Shown here in pieces: positions 16,140 through 23,969 of a DNA stretch of 29,387 nt. Position 1 is the stretch's first letter. Each line of letters begins with the position of its first letter. The notes under the pieces are model-generated. The model worked only from the letters and a program-made list of their open reading frames with translations. It was not told where the DNA came from and made no database searches. This DNA is from ANME-2 cluster archaeon (GTDB lineage Archaea; Halobacteriota; Methanosarcinia; Methanosarcinales; Methanocomedenaceae), in NCBI GenBank assembly GCA_023544495.1, contig JAMJFV010000001.1, positions 12,351-41,737 on the forward strand, read 5' to 3'. A program made the translations under genes and the position numbers.

Positions 16140-16793
16140 TCAGTTGATCTTTACCGTCATTCCCTTAAGGTTCAAAGTCGCACCTGCTTTGACTGTCATC
16201 TCCCCATCTGATTCGATGTTGATCGTTTTCGATTTTATAGTAAGTTCTGTGGAACTCTCAAAGGATATGCTATTTGAAACAGAATCTATAATAATAGTAT
16301 TCGAACCGGTCTTATCCTTGATCTCGATCTTTTCTCCGCCAGACGAATCATCGAGCAAGATTGTATGTCCTGCGTTCGTTTTTATCTCAATCTGTTCTTT
16401 TTTACCGGAATCATCATCATTAAAGGTAATTTTATGTCCGCTTCGGGACCTGATCATCCGAACATTGTTCTTCCCGTCAGAATTTGTCTCTGGAGGTGTA
16501 TCTTTACCATTCCACAGGCTTCCAATCACATAGGGATGGTGTATGTCTCCCATTTCAAAAGCAACAAGTACCTCATCTTCCACTTCAGGAAGAAAGAACA
16601 TACCCCTTTCTTTCCCTGCCATGGGTGCCGCCACCCTGACCCAATCGCTTTCGTCTTCGGCGAATCTCCAGGGGAAAGATAATTTTACCCGACCCATACC
16701 TTCAGGATCTTCGTTATTGGTCACAATACCGGGCATTACACCGCTTATCGTCCCACCTTTCTCTTCCTCTTTAAAGATCTCAGGAAAGCTCAT
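16140..16793 (-). CDS. gp5/VgrG-like spike protein
   Basis: A 217-residue protein. The ATG at 16793 follows AAGGAG by 8 nt and overlaps the hub stop as ATGA. Residues about 15-100 form the OB-fold domain of baseplate protein V/gp5 (G-I-V-T-N-N-E-D-P-E-G-M-G-R-V-K; W-V-R-V-A-A-P-M-A-G; G-D-I-H-H-P-Y-V-I-G-S-L-W-N-G). From about 110 on there are short repeating strands (S-G-H-K-I-T-F-N-D; A-G-H-T-I-L-L-D-D; G-S-N-T-I-I-I-D-S), which should make the trimeric beta-helix needle. The C-terminus would meet a PAAR-like tip, here probably the DUF4280 protein. Hub and spike are separate genes, whereas VgrG and Afp8 fuse them. A 120-nt gap follows before the gp25-like gene; I see no gene in it. Confidence 0.92.
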   Translation of the reverse strand: MSFPEIFKEEEKGGTISGVMPGIVTNNEDPEGMGRVKLSFPWRFAEDESDWVRVAAPMAGKERGMFFLPEVEDEVLVAFEMGDIHHPYVIGSLWNGKDTPPETNSDGKNNVRMIRSRSGHKITFNDDDSGKKEQIEIKTNAGHTILLDDSSGGEKIEIKDKTGSNTIIIDSVSNSISFESSTELTIKSKTINIESDGEMTVKAGATLNLKGMTVKIN

Positions 16794-17872
16794 ATGGTGT
16801 TCTCCTTGATGTCAAAAGTGGTCGTATACCCTGAACTGCTAATAGTATGCGTAGCTTTTTCCAGATAATATGTCCGTGAAAATTTCTTTCCCAATCCCTC
16901 AAGCCTGATATTCTCACCAGCTACAATATCTGGCAGACCGATACATTCACCACTACCTTTTATCAGTCCTTCAGCCAGTTTATCCAATGCTGCTTTTGCG
17001 ATCTTTTCGGCCTCTTCTTTCGAATTGACCGGTATTCGTATGACTTTGACAACAGCCCCTTTTGCGGTTTTTTCAACGAGGTCCCCGCCACTTTTTTTAC
17101 CACTGTCGCGACCATGTTCATCACCTTTCTTTGCACGTGCCACGATCTGCTTTTTTGTTTTCGGGTCCCAATGCCTTACTTCAATCTCACTGACCTGGTT
17201 TGCCACATTGAGTTCAGGGGAAAAGGAATTCAGCGATTCCCCCCATTTCAATACCGCGATTTCCTTCCTGTCATTCTTTGGGACCCTGAAAAAAATATTG
17301 TTTTCACGGACAAAAAATTCGTATCCATTCCTGTCAGCTAATTTTTTGATAAAATGAAAATCACTGTCCTCGTCCTTTATTATCTTGGGGTATTTGGTTT
17401 TTGTATCCTCTACATGCGAAGTTTTCAAGTTATAGGAAGATGCGATATCCTTTACCACATCACTATCGGTCATTTCAGGCCAGGAGTTCGGTTTTTTACT
17501 TTTCATCATCTGCTGGGAAAGATCATATCCGCTGATCTCCATCTGCGGGATACCACTGGAAGGAAATGTGGGTCTTACCGAAGATATCTGTCCCAGTATC
17601 ATGGTGGTCAATGTGCTGAGGTATCCCATTCGTATCTCCACTTCCTTACCGGTCTCGAACATATCGTTATCCAGCCATTTGAATTCTTTTTTGCCAACAT
17701 CATACGGATTGTTAATGGAAAATGAAAAATGATCCGCACTGTCAAGTGAAATGTCCACGGTGGTGTCTGTCACCTCAACTCCTTCCTCTGCCAGCTCTTT
17801 TCCATCCACGTTGATCTGAAAGACAGGTGCATAGAAATTATGATACTTTTTCTCAAACCCGACTATATCCAT
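16790..17872 (-). CDS. gp27/late control D-like baseplate hub
   Basis: About 360 residues from the ATG at 17872, which has GGAG 8 nt before it; a GTG at 17881 overlapping the upstream TGA is the alternative. The protein has the gpD/gp27 pattern: Y-A-P-V-F-Q-I-N-V-D-G-K-E-L near the start, F-S-F-S-I-N-N-P-Y-D, V-E-I-R-M-G-Y, then the second barrel with D-S-D-F-H-F-I-K-K-L-A-D-R-N-G-Y-E-F-F-V and a late A-L-D-K-L-A-E-G-L-I-K-G segment. The C-terminal I-R-L-E-G-L-G-K-K-F-S-R-T-Y-Y-L-E-K-A-T-H is typical. It forms the trimeric hub joining tube to spike. Confidence 0.9.
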   Translation of the reverse strand: MDIVGFEKKYHNFYAPVFQINVDGKELAEEGVEVTDTTVDISLDSADHFSFSINNPYDVGKKEFKWLDNDMFETGKEVEIRMGYLSTLTTMILGQISSVRPTFPSSGIPQMEISGYDLSQQMMKSKKPNSWPEMTDSDVVKDIASSYNLKTSHVEDTKTKYPKIIKDEDSDFHFIKKLADRNGYEFFVRENNIFFRVPKNDRKEIAVLKWGESLNSFSPELNVANQVSEIEVRHWDPKTKKQIVARAKKGDEHGRDSGKKSGGDLVEKTAKGAVVKVIRIPVNSKEEAEKIAKAALDKLAEGLIKGSGECIGLPDIVAGENIRLEGLGKKFSRTYYLEKATHTISSSGYTTTFDIKENTI

Positions 17873-17877
17873 GTATT

Positions 17878-18531
17878 TCACTCCAGGGGTGGGATCTCAA
17901 GCAAAGTACCCGGAAGCAAGATCCGGGGGTTAACGATCTTATTAGCCCTGGCAATATGCCTCCATTCCCCCTGGTCGCCATATTCTACGGCAGCAATTGA
18001 CCAAAGACTATCACCTTCATGGACCGTCCTTACCTTGGTCCTGTCCGAAGATTGTCTTCTTATTTCCTGTAACTGTTCTTCAACAGTCTTATACTCTTTA
18101 AAGGTGAGGTTCAATGTAGCCCTTACCGGTATCCCATCCGACAGGAACATAGTGAATTTTTTGGTAACCTTTTCGACCACTGCCTTGAATTCCAATCCAC
18201 CCCAGACAAACTTGCATACCGGTGGTGCATGGATATCAGGATCGATATTCACGAGAGCATCGATCTTTTTCGTATATTCTCTTACATCTTTTTGTTTCTC
18301 ATACGTATCGAAGAATAGTTCCAGTGTTAATGTCTGGGCGCCACCGCTTACAAATTGGGTTACGGGAGATTGAAGACCGGGAATGCTGGTGTCCTGGTAC
18401 TGATTACTTTTATCAAGCGAATAATCTGCGGGATTAAAGCAGACCGGTATGACATCTTTTTTCTTACCCTGCAAATTTAACACAATGATATGAGCTTTCT
18501 TCTCTTTCGAAGACGTTGCTGAACCTGCCAA
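17878..18531 (-). CDS. LysM-containing tail protein (Afp7-like)
   Basis: A 217-residue protein apparently starting at TTG 18531, with AAGGGGG about 8 nt before it; no ATG or GTG is better placed. The N-terminal part has F-N-P-A-D-Y-S-L-D-K-S-N-Q-Y and L-E-L-F-F-D-T-Y-E, shared with contractile-tail proteins of the gp53/Afp7 type. Residues about 168-214 are a LysM domain (V-H-E-G-D-S-L-W-S-I-A...Y-G-D-Q-G-E-W-R-H-I-A-R-A-N...N-P-R-I-L-L-P-G). In this family LysM is thought to hold baseplate parts together rather than to bind cell wall. It sits directly before the hub gene, the usual position. Confidence 0.9.
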   Translation of the reverse strand: MAGSATSSKEKKAHIIVLNLQGKKKDVIPVCFNPADYSLDKSNQYQDTSIPGLQSPVTQFVSGGAQTLTLELFFDTYEKQKDVREYTKKIDALVNIDPDIHAPPVCKFVWGGLEFKAVVEKVTKKFTMFLSDGIPVRATLNLTFKEYKTVEEQLQEIRRQSSDRTKVRTVHEGDSLWSIAAVEYGDQGEWRHIARANKIVNPRILLPGTLLEIPPLE

Positions 18532-18533
18532 AC

Positions 18534-20288
18534 TTACATCCCCCTTCTTTCCCTTTCGATCCGAATCTTCTTTTCAAGCTTTTGATATACCTGTTCGGTC
18601 AGATAGTGCATATCGATATGCATTTGATTTGTTGATGTTTTTAATGATGAGGACCGTTCCTCCCCGGCCACATCATTTTTCATGCGGATGATCTCCTGCG
18701 GGACCGCGTCTTTCGTGCGGACCAATTCCATGTGTACGGGATGTGTTCGTTGAGTTCTGGTAATGAAGTCATCTTCTTGTTCTCCCACCGGTCCGGAACG
18801 ACTTTGTGCGCTGGATCTCCTGTATTCGAACGGTAAAAGCGAGGGTGTAAGAGGCACTTCACCAAAAACATTTGGAATTCCAGGGATCTGATTTCCGTAT
18901 TTGATTATTCTGGACGAACCGGATATAGGATTCCTTTTCTTCAGGACCCCATGATCGATGGCAAATGGATGGCTGATAACATTGTCAGCAGTTCTTCTTA
19001 TCAGTCCGATTTTTCTCAATTGATTGAGTTTGTTTCCTTTTTCATAATGTTCTCTTTCCACTTCCTCTATCATGGTTGAATGGGGGTCAATTTCATTTGT
19101 GTCTCCTTTATTGGGATGATCGTCAGGGAAAAACAGGTTTGAACGGGAGGTTTGTGGAGTGGATGGAACATATTCCCCCATCCTGTGTTGTATGCTGCTT
19201 GTTGAATTACCTGAAGGATAGGAAAAATGGACGAATGGTCGTAAATCAGATGTTGCAGATAAGAGACCGGATGATGCTTTTCCGTCTTTGTCCTTCATAT
19301 TTCCGGCGAATGGTATCCGGTTCAACAATAGATCTTTTATTGACCCGGTTTTTGGCTGAGATATCACTTCCCGGTTGAATATCCTGTCGTGGGATATCCC
19401 CAAACCACGATGTGACAGTCCCTCCCGGTCAGTGACAGCAATCATCCATTTATGCACAACAAAGAGGATATCGGGAGTAAAACGGGAACGTTTATTTCCA
19501 TCTGATCCATTGTTATTGTTAATTTCACTGGCAGTGTTATCGTATGAAAATGACCGTAAATGTCTGATAAATGCTCTGTTGCGTTCATAATTATTTGTTC
19601 CAGTTCCAGGATATCGAGTGCTTTGTTGATAATACGTATCCTTATGTTCAAATAGGTCTTTGTCCGGTTTTTGCGATATATCCATATGCCTTTTCCCTGA
19701 TAAGAAGAAAAAAGGTATCGTACCAGGGATCTCAGGCAGTCCGGATTTCATGTTCACATAATTCATCAAAGAAAACGCCTCTGATGAAAGAATATTCCGG
19801 AAAAGACCCATTGTCATTGAGAAATGACTGATGGAGGATAATATCTGTTTCCTGTTTTGAATCCCTGACATTCCGGGGCATATGTCCGGAACGCACTTTC
19901 CTGCTCCATGGAGGGACACTGGTTTTGAATGCCGGAAGTTCTCCTTTTTTCCCGCTTGTTCCCGTGAGGGACTCTTCCTGCTTTTTTCTTGCAGGAAAGA
20001 TCTCTCCACCCGGATTTTCGGTCCAGATGAGACCGGATAGAAGAGAAATTTCCTGGAATTGACTTTCCCCGCCTGCAGTATGACCCATGGATAGAATACC
20101 AGATATTCCAGGTCAAGAATTCCGAACATAAGACCTTTTTTTGTGTTCAGTATCCAGCCTATACTACGGGGATTTCCTGTGATGTTCCTGCGTCTGTTCC
20201 GGATATTTCGGGAAAAATCCTGACAATCCGAACATATGAAGGGAAATGGTCTCAGAGTTCCCCCGGTCGAACCTGCTATTACTCCCAT
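18534..20288 (-). CDS. Large variable eCIS protein of unknown function
   Basis: A 584-residue protein. The ATG at 20288 follows GAGGTAAC in a good position. Most of it has no motif I know: it is rich in Arg, Ser and Lys with few regular helices or repeats, apart from an N-N-N-N-G-S-D-G-N-K stretch. The C-terminus (about 559-584) is more ordered, with an amphipathic helix (Y-L-T-E-Q-V-Y-Q-K-L-E-K-K-I-R-I-E-R-E-R-R-G). I recall similar endings in proteins at this place in other eCIS clusters. It follows tube 2 and precedes the LysM gene. Baseplate adaptor and tape measure are both conceivable; the lack of long helices argues against a classical tape measure. The reading frame is intact despite unusual composition. 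Confidence 0.6.
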   Translation of the reverse strand: MGVIAGSTGGTLRPFPFICSDCQDFSRNIRNRRRNITGNPRSIGWILNTKKGLMFGILDLEYLVFYPWVILQAGKVNSRKFLFYPVSSGPKIRVERSFLQEKSRKSPSREQAGKKENFRHSKPVSLHGAGKCVPDICPGMSGIQNRKQILSSISHFSMTMGLFRNILSSEAFSLMNYVNMKSGLPEIPGTIPFFFLSGKRHMDISQKPDKDLFEHKDTYYQQSTRYPGTGTNNYERNRAFIRHLRSFSYDNTASEINNNNGSDGNKRSRFTPDILFVVHKWMIAVTDREGLSHRGLGISHDRIFNREVISQPKTGSIKDLLLNRIPFAGNMKDKDGKASSGLLSATSDLRPFVHFSYPSGNSTSSIQHRMGEYVPSTPQTSRSNLFFPDDHPNKGDTNEIDPHSTMIEEVEREHYEKGNKLNQLRKIGLIRRTADNVISHPFAIDHGVLKKRNPISGSSRIIKYGNQIPGIPNVFGEVPLTPSLLPFEYRRSSAQSRSGPVGEQEDDFITRTQRTHPVHMELVRTKDAVPQEIIRMKNDVAGEERSSSLKTSTNQMHIDMHYLTEQVYQKLEKKIRIERERRGM

Positions 20289-20309
20289 ATCTGGTTACCT
20301 CGTCTTTGC

Positions 20310-20744
20310 TCATGCAAGGCCATCATGAGCGATCTCAAGTGTTTCGAAGGCAACTGTATTACTGTCTGCTTTCAGTTCCGGCCCGGTCCACTTCACGGGA
20401 TAAGCATTGGTGAACTCCCAGTGCATTACGGTCTTTCCTGCAATATCATGCAGGAATATGGTTATATTCGTACGCCTGACCTTTCCATTGATAACATCTT
20501 TGTACCAGTTCCACAATGTATCCTGGTCAGTGATGCCGTGTTTCAGGGTGAGGTTACCATACTTTGTTAGTTTTGGAAGTCTGTGGACATGATTGTTCAC
20601 CCCTCCTTCCCGGAACTCCTCAAGTTCGGTTTCGACCTGGAGACCTGATATCTCTGAAAAACCTGCTGTAATGATCCCTTCGATCTCCACAATGAAATTG
20701 AAAGATGTATAGGGATCCATTCTGGTATCACGGGCACCGCTCAT
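20310..20744 (-). CDS. Inner tube protein 2 (gp19/Hcp-like)
   Basis: A 144-residue protein. The ATG at 20744 has AGGAGGT 9 nt before it and overlaps the TGA of the frameshifted small ORF. The fold signature is D-P-Y-T-S-F-N-F-I-V-E-I-E-G-I, A-G-F-S-E-I-S-G-L, L-P-K-L-T-K-Y-G-N-L-T-L-K-H-G, and a final V-A-F-E-T-L-E-I-A-H-D-G-L. This is the contractile-tail tube family, about as long as usual. It differs from tube 1 at 21276-21716 in the loop after S-G-L. Systems of this kind usually have one abundant tube protein and one tube-initiator at the baseplate; this copy, nearer the baseplate genes, is the likelier initiator, but that is inference. Confidence 0.92.
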   Translation of the reverse strand: MSGARDTRMDPYTSFNFIVEIEGIITAGFSEISGLQVETELEEFREGGVNNHVHRLPKLTKYGNLTLKHGITDQDTLWNWYKDVINGKVRRTNITIFLHDIAGKTVMHWEFTNAYPVKWTGPELKADSNTVAFETLEIAHDGLA

Positions 20745-20923
20745 TGGAGTTTAACCTCCTGTTGTTCATTTAATTTCCTGTTGATGTTGGAAATATGTTC
20801 ACACCATTTTCTCCTCTCCTGGTGCTCCAGATTCATGACATCTTCATACCCCCAGTGGAAATAATACGATATGAAGGCTACCTCCTCGTATATCTGGTCA
20901 AGGGGGTAGCCTCCTATTCCCCC
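20741..20923 (-). CDS. Start-less small ORF, probable -1 frameshift extension of the tail assembly chaperone
   Basis: A frame of about 60 codons that opens inside the end of the gene at 20914-21279 and closes with TGA at 20741-20743, overlapping the tube 2 ATG. It reads G-I-G-G-Y-P-L-D-Q-I-Y-E-E-V-A-F-I-S-Y-Y and continues through F-H-W and an M-N-L-E-H-Q-E-R-R-K-W segment. This resembles the small eCIS proteins with E-V-A-F-I-A-Y-H-F-H-W (I recall DUF6760). It has no ATG, GTG or TTG before the conserved part, and its frame is closed by TGA a few codons upstream. The first ATG comes 29 codons in, after the F-H-W motif. It lies in the -1 frame of the upstream gene, so expression as a frameshift product is the simplest explanation. 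Confidence 0.75.
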   Translation of the reverse strand, partial: GGIGGYPLDQIYEEVAFISYYFHWGYEDVMNLEHQERRKWCEHISNINRKLNEQQEVKLQ

Positions 20924-21279
20924 TGGTAATGTACCTCTGCATCAAAATCATGCTGGCATTTCGGGCAAACAACTTTGATACTATTTGACCCGTTCTGGTT
21001 AACCCTCTGGTAAAAGTCCTGAAGATATGCCAGGTCCGAGACAAAAAGACCTTCCATGATCCGTGGATTAATGGAAGGCAGATTGCCCAGTCTGGTAACT
21101 ACCCTGGAGAGAAGGATAATGCTCATGTATGCCGGATTACCCTGTACTCTGGGATCTTTCAGGGGTAATATCTCATCAGCTGCTGTGGCCAGGCGCATTA
21201 TTCCTTCTTTATGCAGACTTCCTTCTTCATCCACATATCCATTGGGAAGGACAAAATCGAACTCAGTTTGAAAACTCAC
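20914..21279 (-). CDS. Tail assembly chaperone-like protein with C-terminal CxxC
   Basis: A 121-residue protein starting at GTG 21279, which overlaps the tube 1 stop (GTGA). It begins with F-D-F-V-L-P-N-G-Y-V-D-E-E-G-S-L-H, then M-R-L-A-T-A-A-D-E-I-L-P-L-K-D-P-R-V, a helical part (M-S-I-I-L-L-S-R-V-V-T-R-L-G; L-A-Y-L-Q-D-F-Y-Q-R-V-N) and a C-terminal C-P-K-C-Q-H-D-F half zinc-ribbon. Such proteins sit beside tube genes in phage-like tails and many eCIS, the place of phage tail assembly chaperones. It ends CAG-GGG-GAA-TAG, and the G run could let ribosomes slip into the small ORF at 20741-20923. A chaperone role is inferred from position, composition and this arrangement. Confidence 0.8.
   Translation of the reverse strand: MSFQTEFDFVLPNGYVDEEGSLHKEGIMRLATAADEILPLKDPRVQGNPAYMSIILLSRVVTRLGNLPSINPRIMEGLFVSDLAYLQDFYQRVNQNGSNSIKVVCPKCQHDFDAEVHYQGE
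20917..20925 (-). promoter_or_regulatory. Candidate programmed -1 frameshift site
   Basis: Coding-strand sequence CAG-GGG-GAA lies directly before the TAG stop at 20914-20916. A tRNA on GGG can slip back one base and still pair perfectly because five G residues are in a row. The new frame then reads GGA-ATA-GGA-GGC-TAC. An SD-like AGGAGG follows the stop at once. It is not a classical X-XXY-YYZ heptamer, so one-tRNA slippage next to a stop would have to be assumed. Confidence 0.5.
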
Positions 21280-21716
21280 GATGTTCTCACCATTCCTTCA
21301 TGGACGATCTCCATTGTCTCGATGGCCACATCGTTACCCTTGGCGTTCAGATCGGGAGCATCATACTTGCTGGGCCAGGCTTCCCTGAATTCCCACCGGG
21401 ATTTTGCATTTCCTTCTTCATCCATGAGTATTACTGCAATGTTTCTTCTGGCATCCTTCATTTTACCCTGGATCACCAGTTTGCGCCAGTCAAAAAGGCT
21501 CAATGAATCATCAGTGATACCCCATTTAAGGGTGATATTCCCGTACTTGTTCAGGCCGGGTAGTTTCCTGACAGTTGTATCTTCGTTGCCTTCCCTGTAT
21601 TCTATGGGATCGCTGCTGGTGTCCGGAATAGCGACCTCGCTGAATCCGGCCTGGACCAATCCATCGATCTCCAGCAGGAACCTGAAGTTTCTATACGGGT
21701 CTTTTCTTTCTGCCAT
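21276..21716 (-). CDS. Inner tube protein 1 (gp19/Hcp-like)
   Basis: A 146-residue protein. The ATG at 21716 has an ideal AGGAGGT 7 nt before it, the best ribosome binding site of the cluster, which suits a very abundant subunit. Family features are D-P-Y-R-N-F-R-F-L-L-E-I-D-G-L, A-G-F-S-E-V, Y-R-E-G-N-E-D-T-T-V-R-K-L-P-G-L-N-K-Y-G-N-I-T-L-K-W-G and the closing I-E-T-M-E-I-V-H-E-G. It lies straight after the sheath gene, so it is probably the main tube subunit that stacks inside the sheath. Confidence 0.93.
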   Translation of the reverse strand: MAERKDPYRNFRFLLEIDGLVQAGFSEVAIPDTSSDPIEYREGNEDTTVRKLPGLNKYGNITLKWGITDDSLSLFDWRKLVIQGKMKDARRNIAVILMDEEGNAKSRWEFREAWPSKYDAPDLNAKGNDVAIETMEIVHEGMVRTS

Positions 21717-21734
21717 ATTTTATACCTCCTATGA

Positions 21735-23279
21735 TCACTCCGTAGGTGCTGAACCACCGGCCCACTGGGCTATGCGGAAAATGACAAATTCTGCCGGCTT
21801 GACCGGAGCAACACCTATTATGACAATAAGCTTCCCATTGTCCAGGTCTGCCTGCGTCATGGTCGATCGGTCGCATTTTACAAAAAATGCCTCTTCCGGG
21901 GTCAATCCCATCAATGCTCCGTCCCTCCAGACCGTGGTCAAGAACTGTGAGACCGATTGTTTCACTCTGGCCCAGAGCTTTTCATTGTTGGGTTCAAAGA
22001 CCACCCATTGTGTACCATGGTCAATGGATTCTTCCAGATACAGGAACAAACGCCTTACATTAAGATATTTCCAGAGGGGATCGCTGGACGTGGTCCTCGC
22101 ACCCCATACCCTGATTCCTCTCCCTTTGAATGCCCGGATGCAGTTCACTCCTTTTGGATTTAAAATATCCTGTTCACTCTTTGTCAGAGGGAATTGTAGT
22201 TTCTGTGCTCCCCTGACAATTTCATTCGCAGGTGCTTTATGAACACCACGTTCTGTGTCACTTCTGGCATACACACCTGCCATATGACCTCCCGGTGGGA
22301 CCAGTTTTGGAATGTTCGTAGCCGGATCCATTACCTGTATCCAGGGGTAGTAGAAGGCAGCATATTTGGAATCCTTCGGGGGTACTAATGTTGAGATCGG
22401 ACCGGCACTTTGTGCAGATTGCAATATAGCAAACCTATCTTTCATATTCTCACAATGCGAGATGATGGAATCGGTCAAACCCGTTATCGAATTTTCATCA
22501 GGTACGCAGACGATCGAGATATCATCCACTTCTTCAAACGCGGCCAATCCCGTCTTGTGTCCGGTATCTGTTGATCCTTCGTAGTCTGAGAGTTTGACTG
22601 CCTGTCCGGGAGAACCACCGGATAATTTTATCGTAACATCTGTATCCGGCCGGCCGTCTGCCTTCTTTTCAACTTCTATCAAACTGGAGATGTCGTTGAT
22701 CTGCTTTTCATAAAAATCGCTGGAATTCTCTTTTGGGGACAGATTATCATATATCTCAATGATATTTGGAGGATTGTCTTCCTGTGCCTCAACCCACTGT
22801 TCGTCGGTAGGGGTAGCCTCTTCAGGTGTTACCATGTTTTTCCAGTACATGACCGTAAGTTTGAAAAGCCCGTTCTCTTCTTTGTACAGGGTTGCGTCTT
22901 CTACGATCATTGCCACATTGTTCCCCCATTTTCCAGAGCCGACAACAGTGATGTCTATGACATCTGTTGTTTCAGCGCCCTCGGTCCTTGTCAGGGTTGC
23001 CGTGGAGGTTGCAGCCCCGCTGCCTATGATACGGCCGACAAAACAGCGTTTTCCGCCATTTCTGAAGAATCCCTCCACACCATATGCCAGATAAGAGCCT
23101 TCTACAAATCCGCCATACATGGTTTGGAAATTTCCAAAGTTAGTTACTAACCGTGGATTGGTCGGTCCCCGTTCTGTTGGTCCGAGGAATCCTGCTGTAC
23201 TGGTACTAACACCCTCTATGGGTTTAGCTCCGATTTCAATTTCTTCAATATATACTCCAGGTGCCAGATATTCAGGCAT
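21735..23279 (-). CDS. Contractile tail sheath protein
   Basis: A 514-residue protein starting at ATG 23279, preceded by AGAGGTGA; an adjacent TTG at 23282 is not needed. The start M-P-E-Y-L-A-P-G-V-Y-I-E-E-I-E-I-G-A-K-P-I-E-G-V-S-T is the typical sheath N-terminus. The C-terminal part has I-R-V-W-G-A-R-T-T, Y-L-N-V-R-R-L-F-L-Y-L-E-E-S-I-D-H-G-T-Q-W-V-V-F-E-P-N, and V-I-I-G-V-A-P-V-K-P-A-E-F-V-I-F-R-I-A-Q-W, the conserved core that interlocks subunits. It contracts to drive the tube forward. Only one sheath gene is present; Afp and PVC particles have three. Confidence 0.97.
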   Translation of the reverse strand: MPEYLAPGVYIEEIEIGAKPIEGVSTSTAGFLGPTERGPTNPRLVTNFGNFQTMYGGFVEGSYLAYGVEGFFRNGGKRCFVGRIIGSGAATSTATLTRTEGAETTDVIDITVVGSGKWGNNVAMIVEDATLYKEENGLFKLTVMYWKNMVTPEEATPTDEQWVEAQEDNPPNIIEIYDNLSPKENSSDFYEKQINDISSLIEVEKKADGRPDTDVTIKLSGGSPGQAVKLSDYEGSTDTGHKTGLAAFEEVDDISIVCVPDENSITGLTDSIISHCENMKDRFAILQSAQSAGPISTLVPPKDSKYAAFYYPWIQVMDPATNIPKLVPPGGHMAGVYARSDTERGVHKAPANEIVRGAQKLQFPLTKSEQDILNPKGVNCIRAFKGRGIRVWGARTTSSDPLWKYLNVRRLFLYLEESIDHGTQWVVFEPNNEKLWARVKQSVSQFLTTVWRDGALMGLTPEEAFFVKCDRSTMTQADLDNGKLIVIIGVAPVKPAEFVIFRIAQWAGGSAPTE

Positions 23280-23327
23280 CAAATCACCTCTTAGTCTTTT
23301 ATTGTATCAACACAAATCCTGACACGG

Positions 23328-23969
23328 TCAAGGATAAGTGATTGAGAGTAATGTGGTCTTTCCTTCTTCTACTTCTACGGTAACCTTTTTTTTCAGGATC
23401 TTACCTTTGTTATTCCGATAATCAGTATGTTCGATGTTGAGAACCGGATTCTTACCATCTATTTTCACCATCTTTTTGCCATTCACGGTCTCAATGTTAT
23501 ATTCATTGAATCCCCTGAAATAGATGACAAACTCCCCGGTCGTTGTTGTTTGAGTTTCAAATTCGGTTTTTTTCACCGTTAAAGCAGCACCTGATATACC
23601 GTTATTCTGTGTATCAATGACACAACCTCGAATCAGGGTGGCTGACGAAGGGAATGGGTAGGATGGAGTGGGTTTGAGGGTAATATGGACTACGGGGGAT
23701 AATGTATCCAGTTCGTCAAATGTGATCTTTTCCGACTTATTGTCAAAATAATGGTCTCCGCCCTGTACCAGGACAGTATCATTATTACCCTTTATATCCA
23801 GAAAGATGTAGTAACCACCTGGATTTTTTACTGGTTGTGTATCGTGGTCCTGTAAATATACGTTACAATCGCTGATGATCCTGCTTTCCTGATAATCATC
23901 GGCAATATCAACAGCCAGAGACAGTCGTGTAGTAATGGATTCTGCCAATATACTTTTATTCCGGTTCAC
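23328..23969 (-). CDS. Carboxypeptidase-regulatory-like eCIS protein
   Basis: A 213-residue protein starting at GTG 23969, overlapping the terminator stop as GTGA. The first half has L-A-V-D-I-A-D-D-Y and N-P-G-G-Y-Y-I-F-L-D-I-K-G. The second is a carboxypeptidase-regulatory-like Ig domain: S-Y-P-F-P-S-S-A-T-L-I-R-G-C-V-I-D-T-Q-N-N-G-I-S-G-A-A-L-T-V-K and T-T-G-E-F-V-I-Y-F-R-G. I recall proteins with P-F-P...T-L-I/V-R-G-x-V beside sheath and DUF4255 genes in other eCIS clusters. A surface decoration or cap role is possible; nothing here points to catalysis. It has no signal peptide. Confidence 0.75.
   Translation of the reverse strand: MNRNKSILAESITTRLSLAVDIADDYQESRIISDCNVYLQDHDTQPVKNPGGYYIFLDIKGNNDTVLVQGGDHYFDNKSEKITFDELDTLSPVVHITLKPTPSYPFPSSATLIRGCVIDTQNNGISGAALTVKKTEFETQTTTTGEFVIYFRGFNEYNIETVNGKKMVKIDGKNPVLNIEHTDYRNNKGKILKKKVTVEVEEGKTTLLSITYP

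Noticed and set aside
21211..22242. 343-codon plus-strand ORF opposite the sheath and tube genes
   Set aside because: The opposite strand encodes clear sheath and tube proteins, and this frame has no recognisable domain or ribosome binding site.
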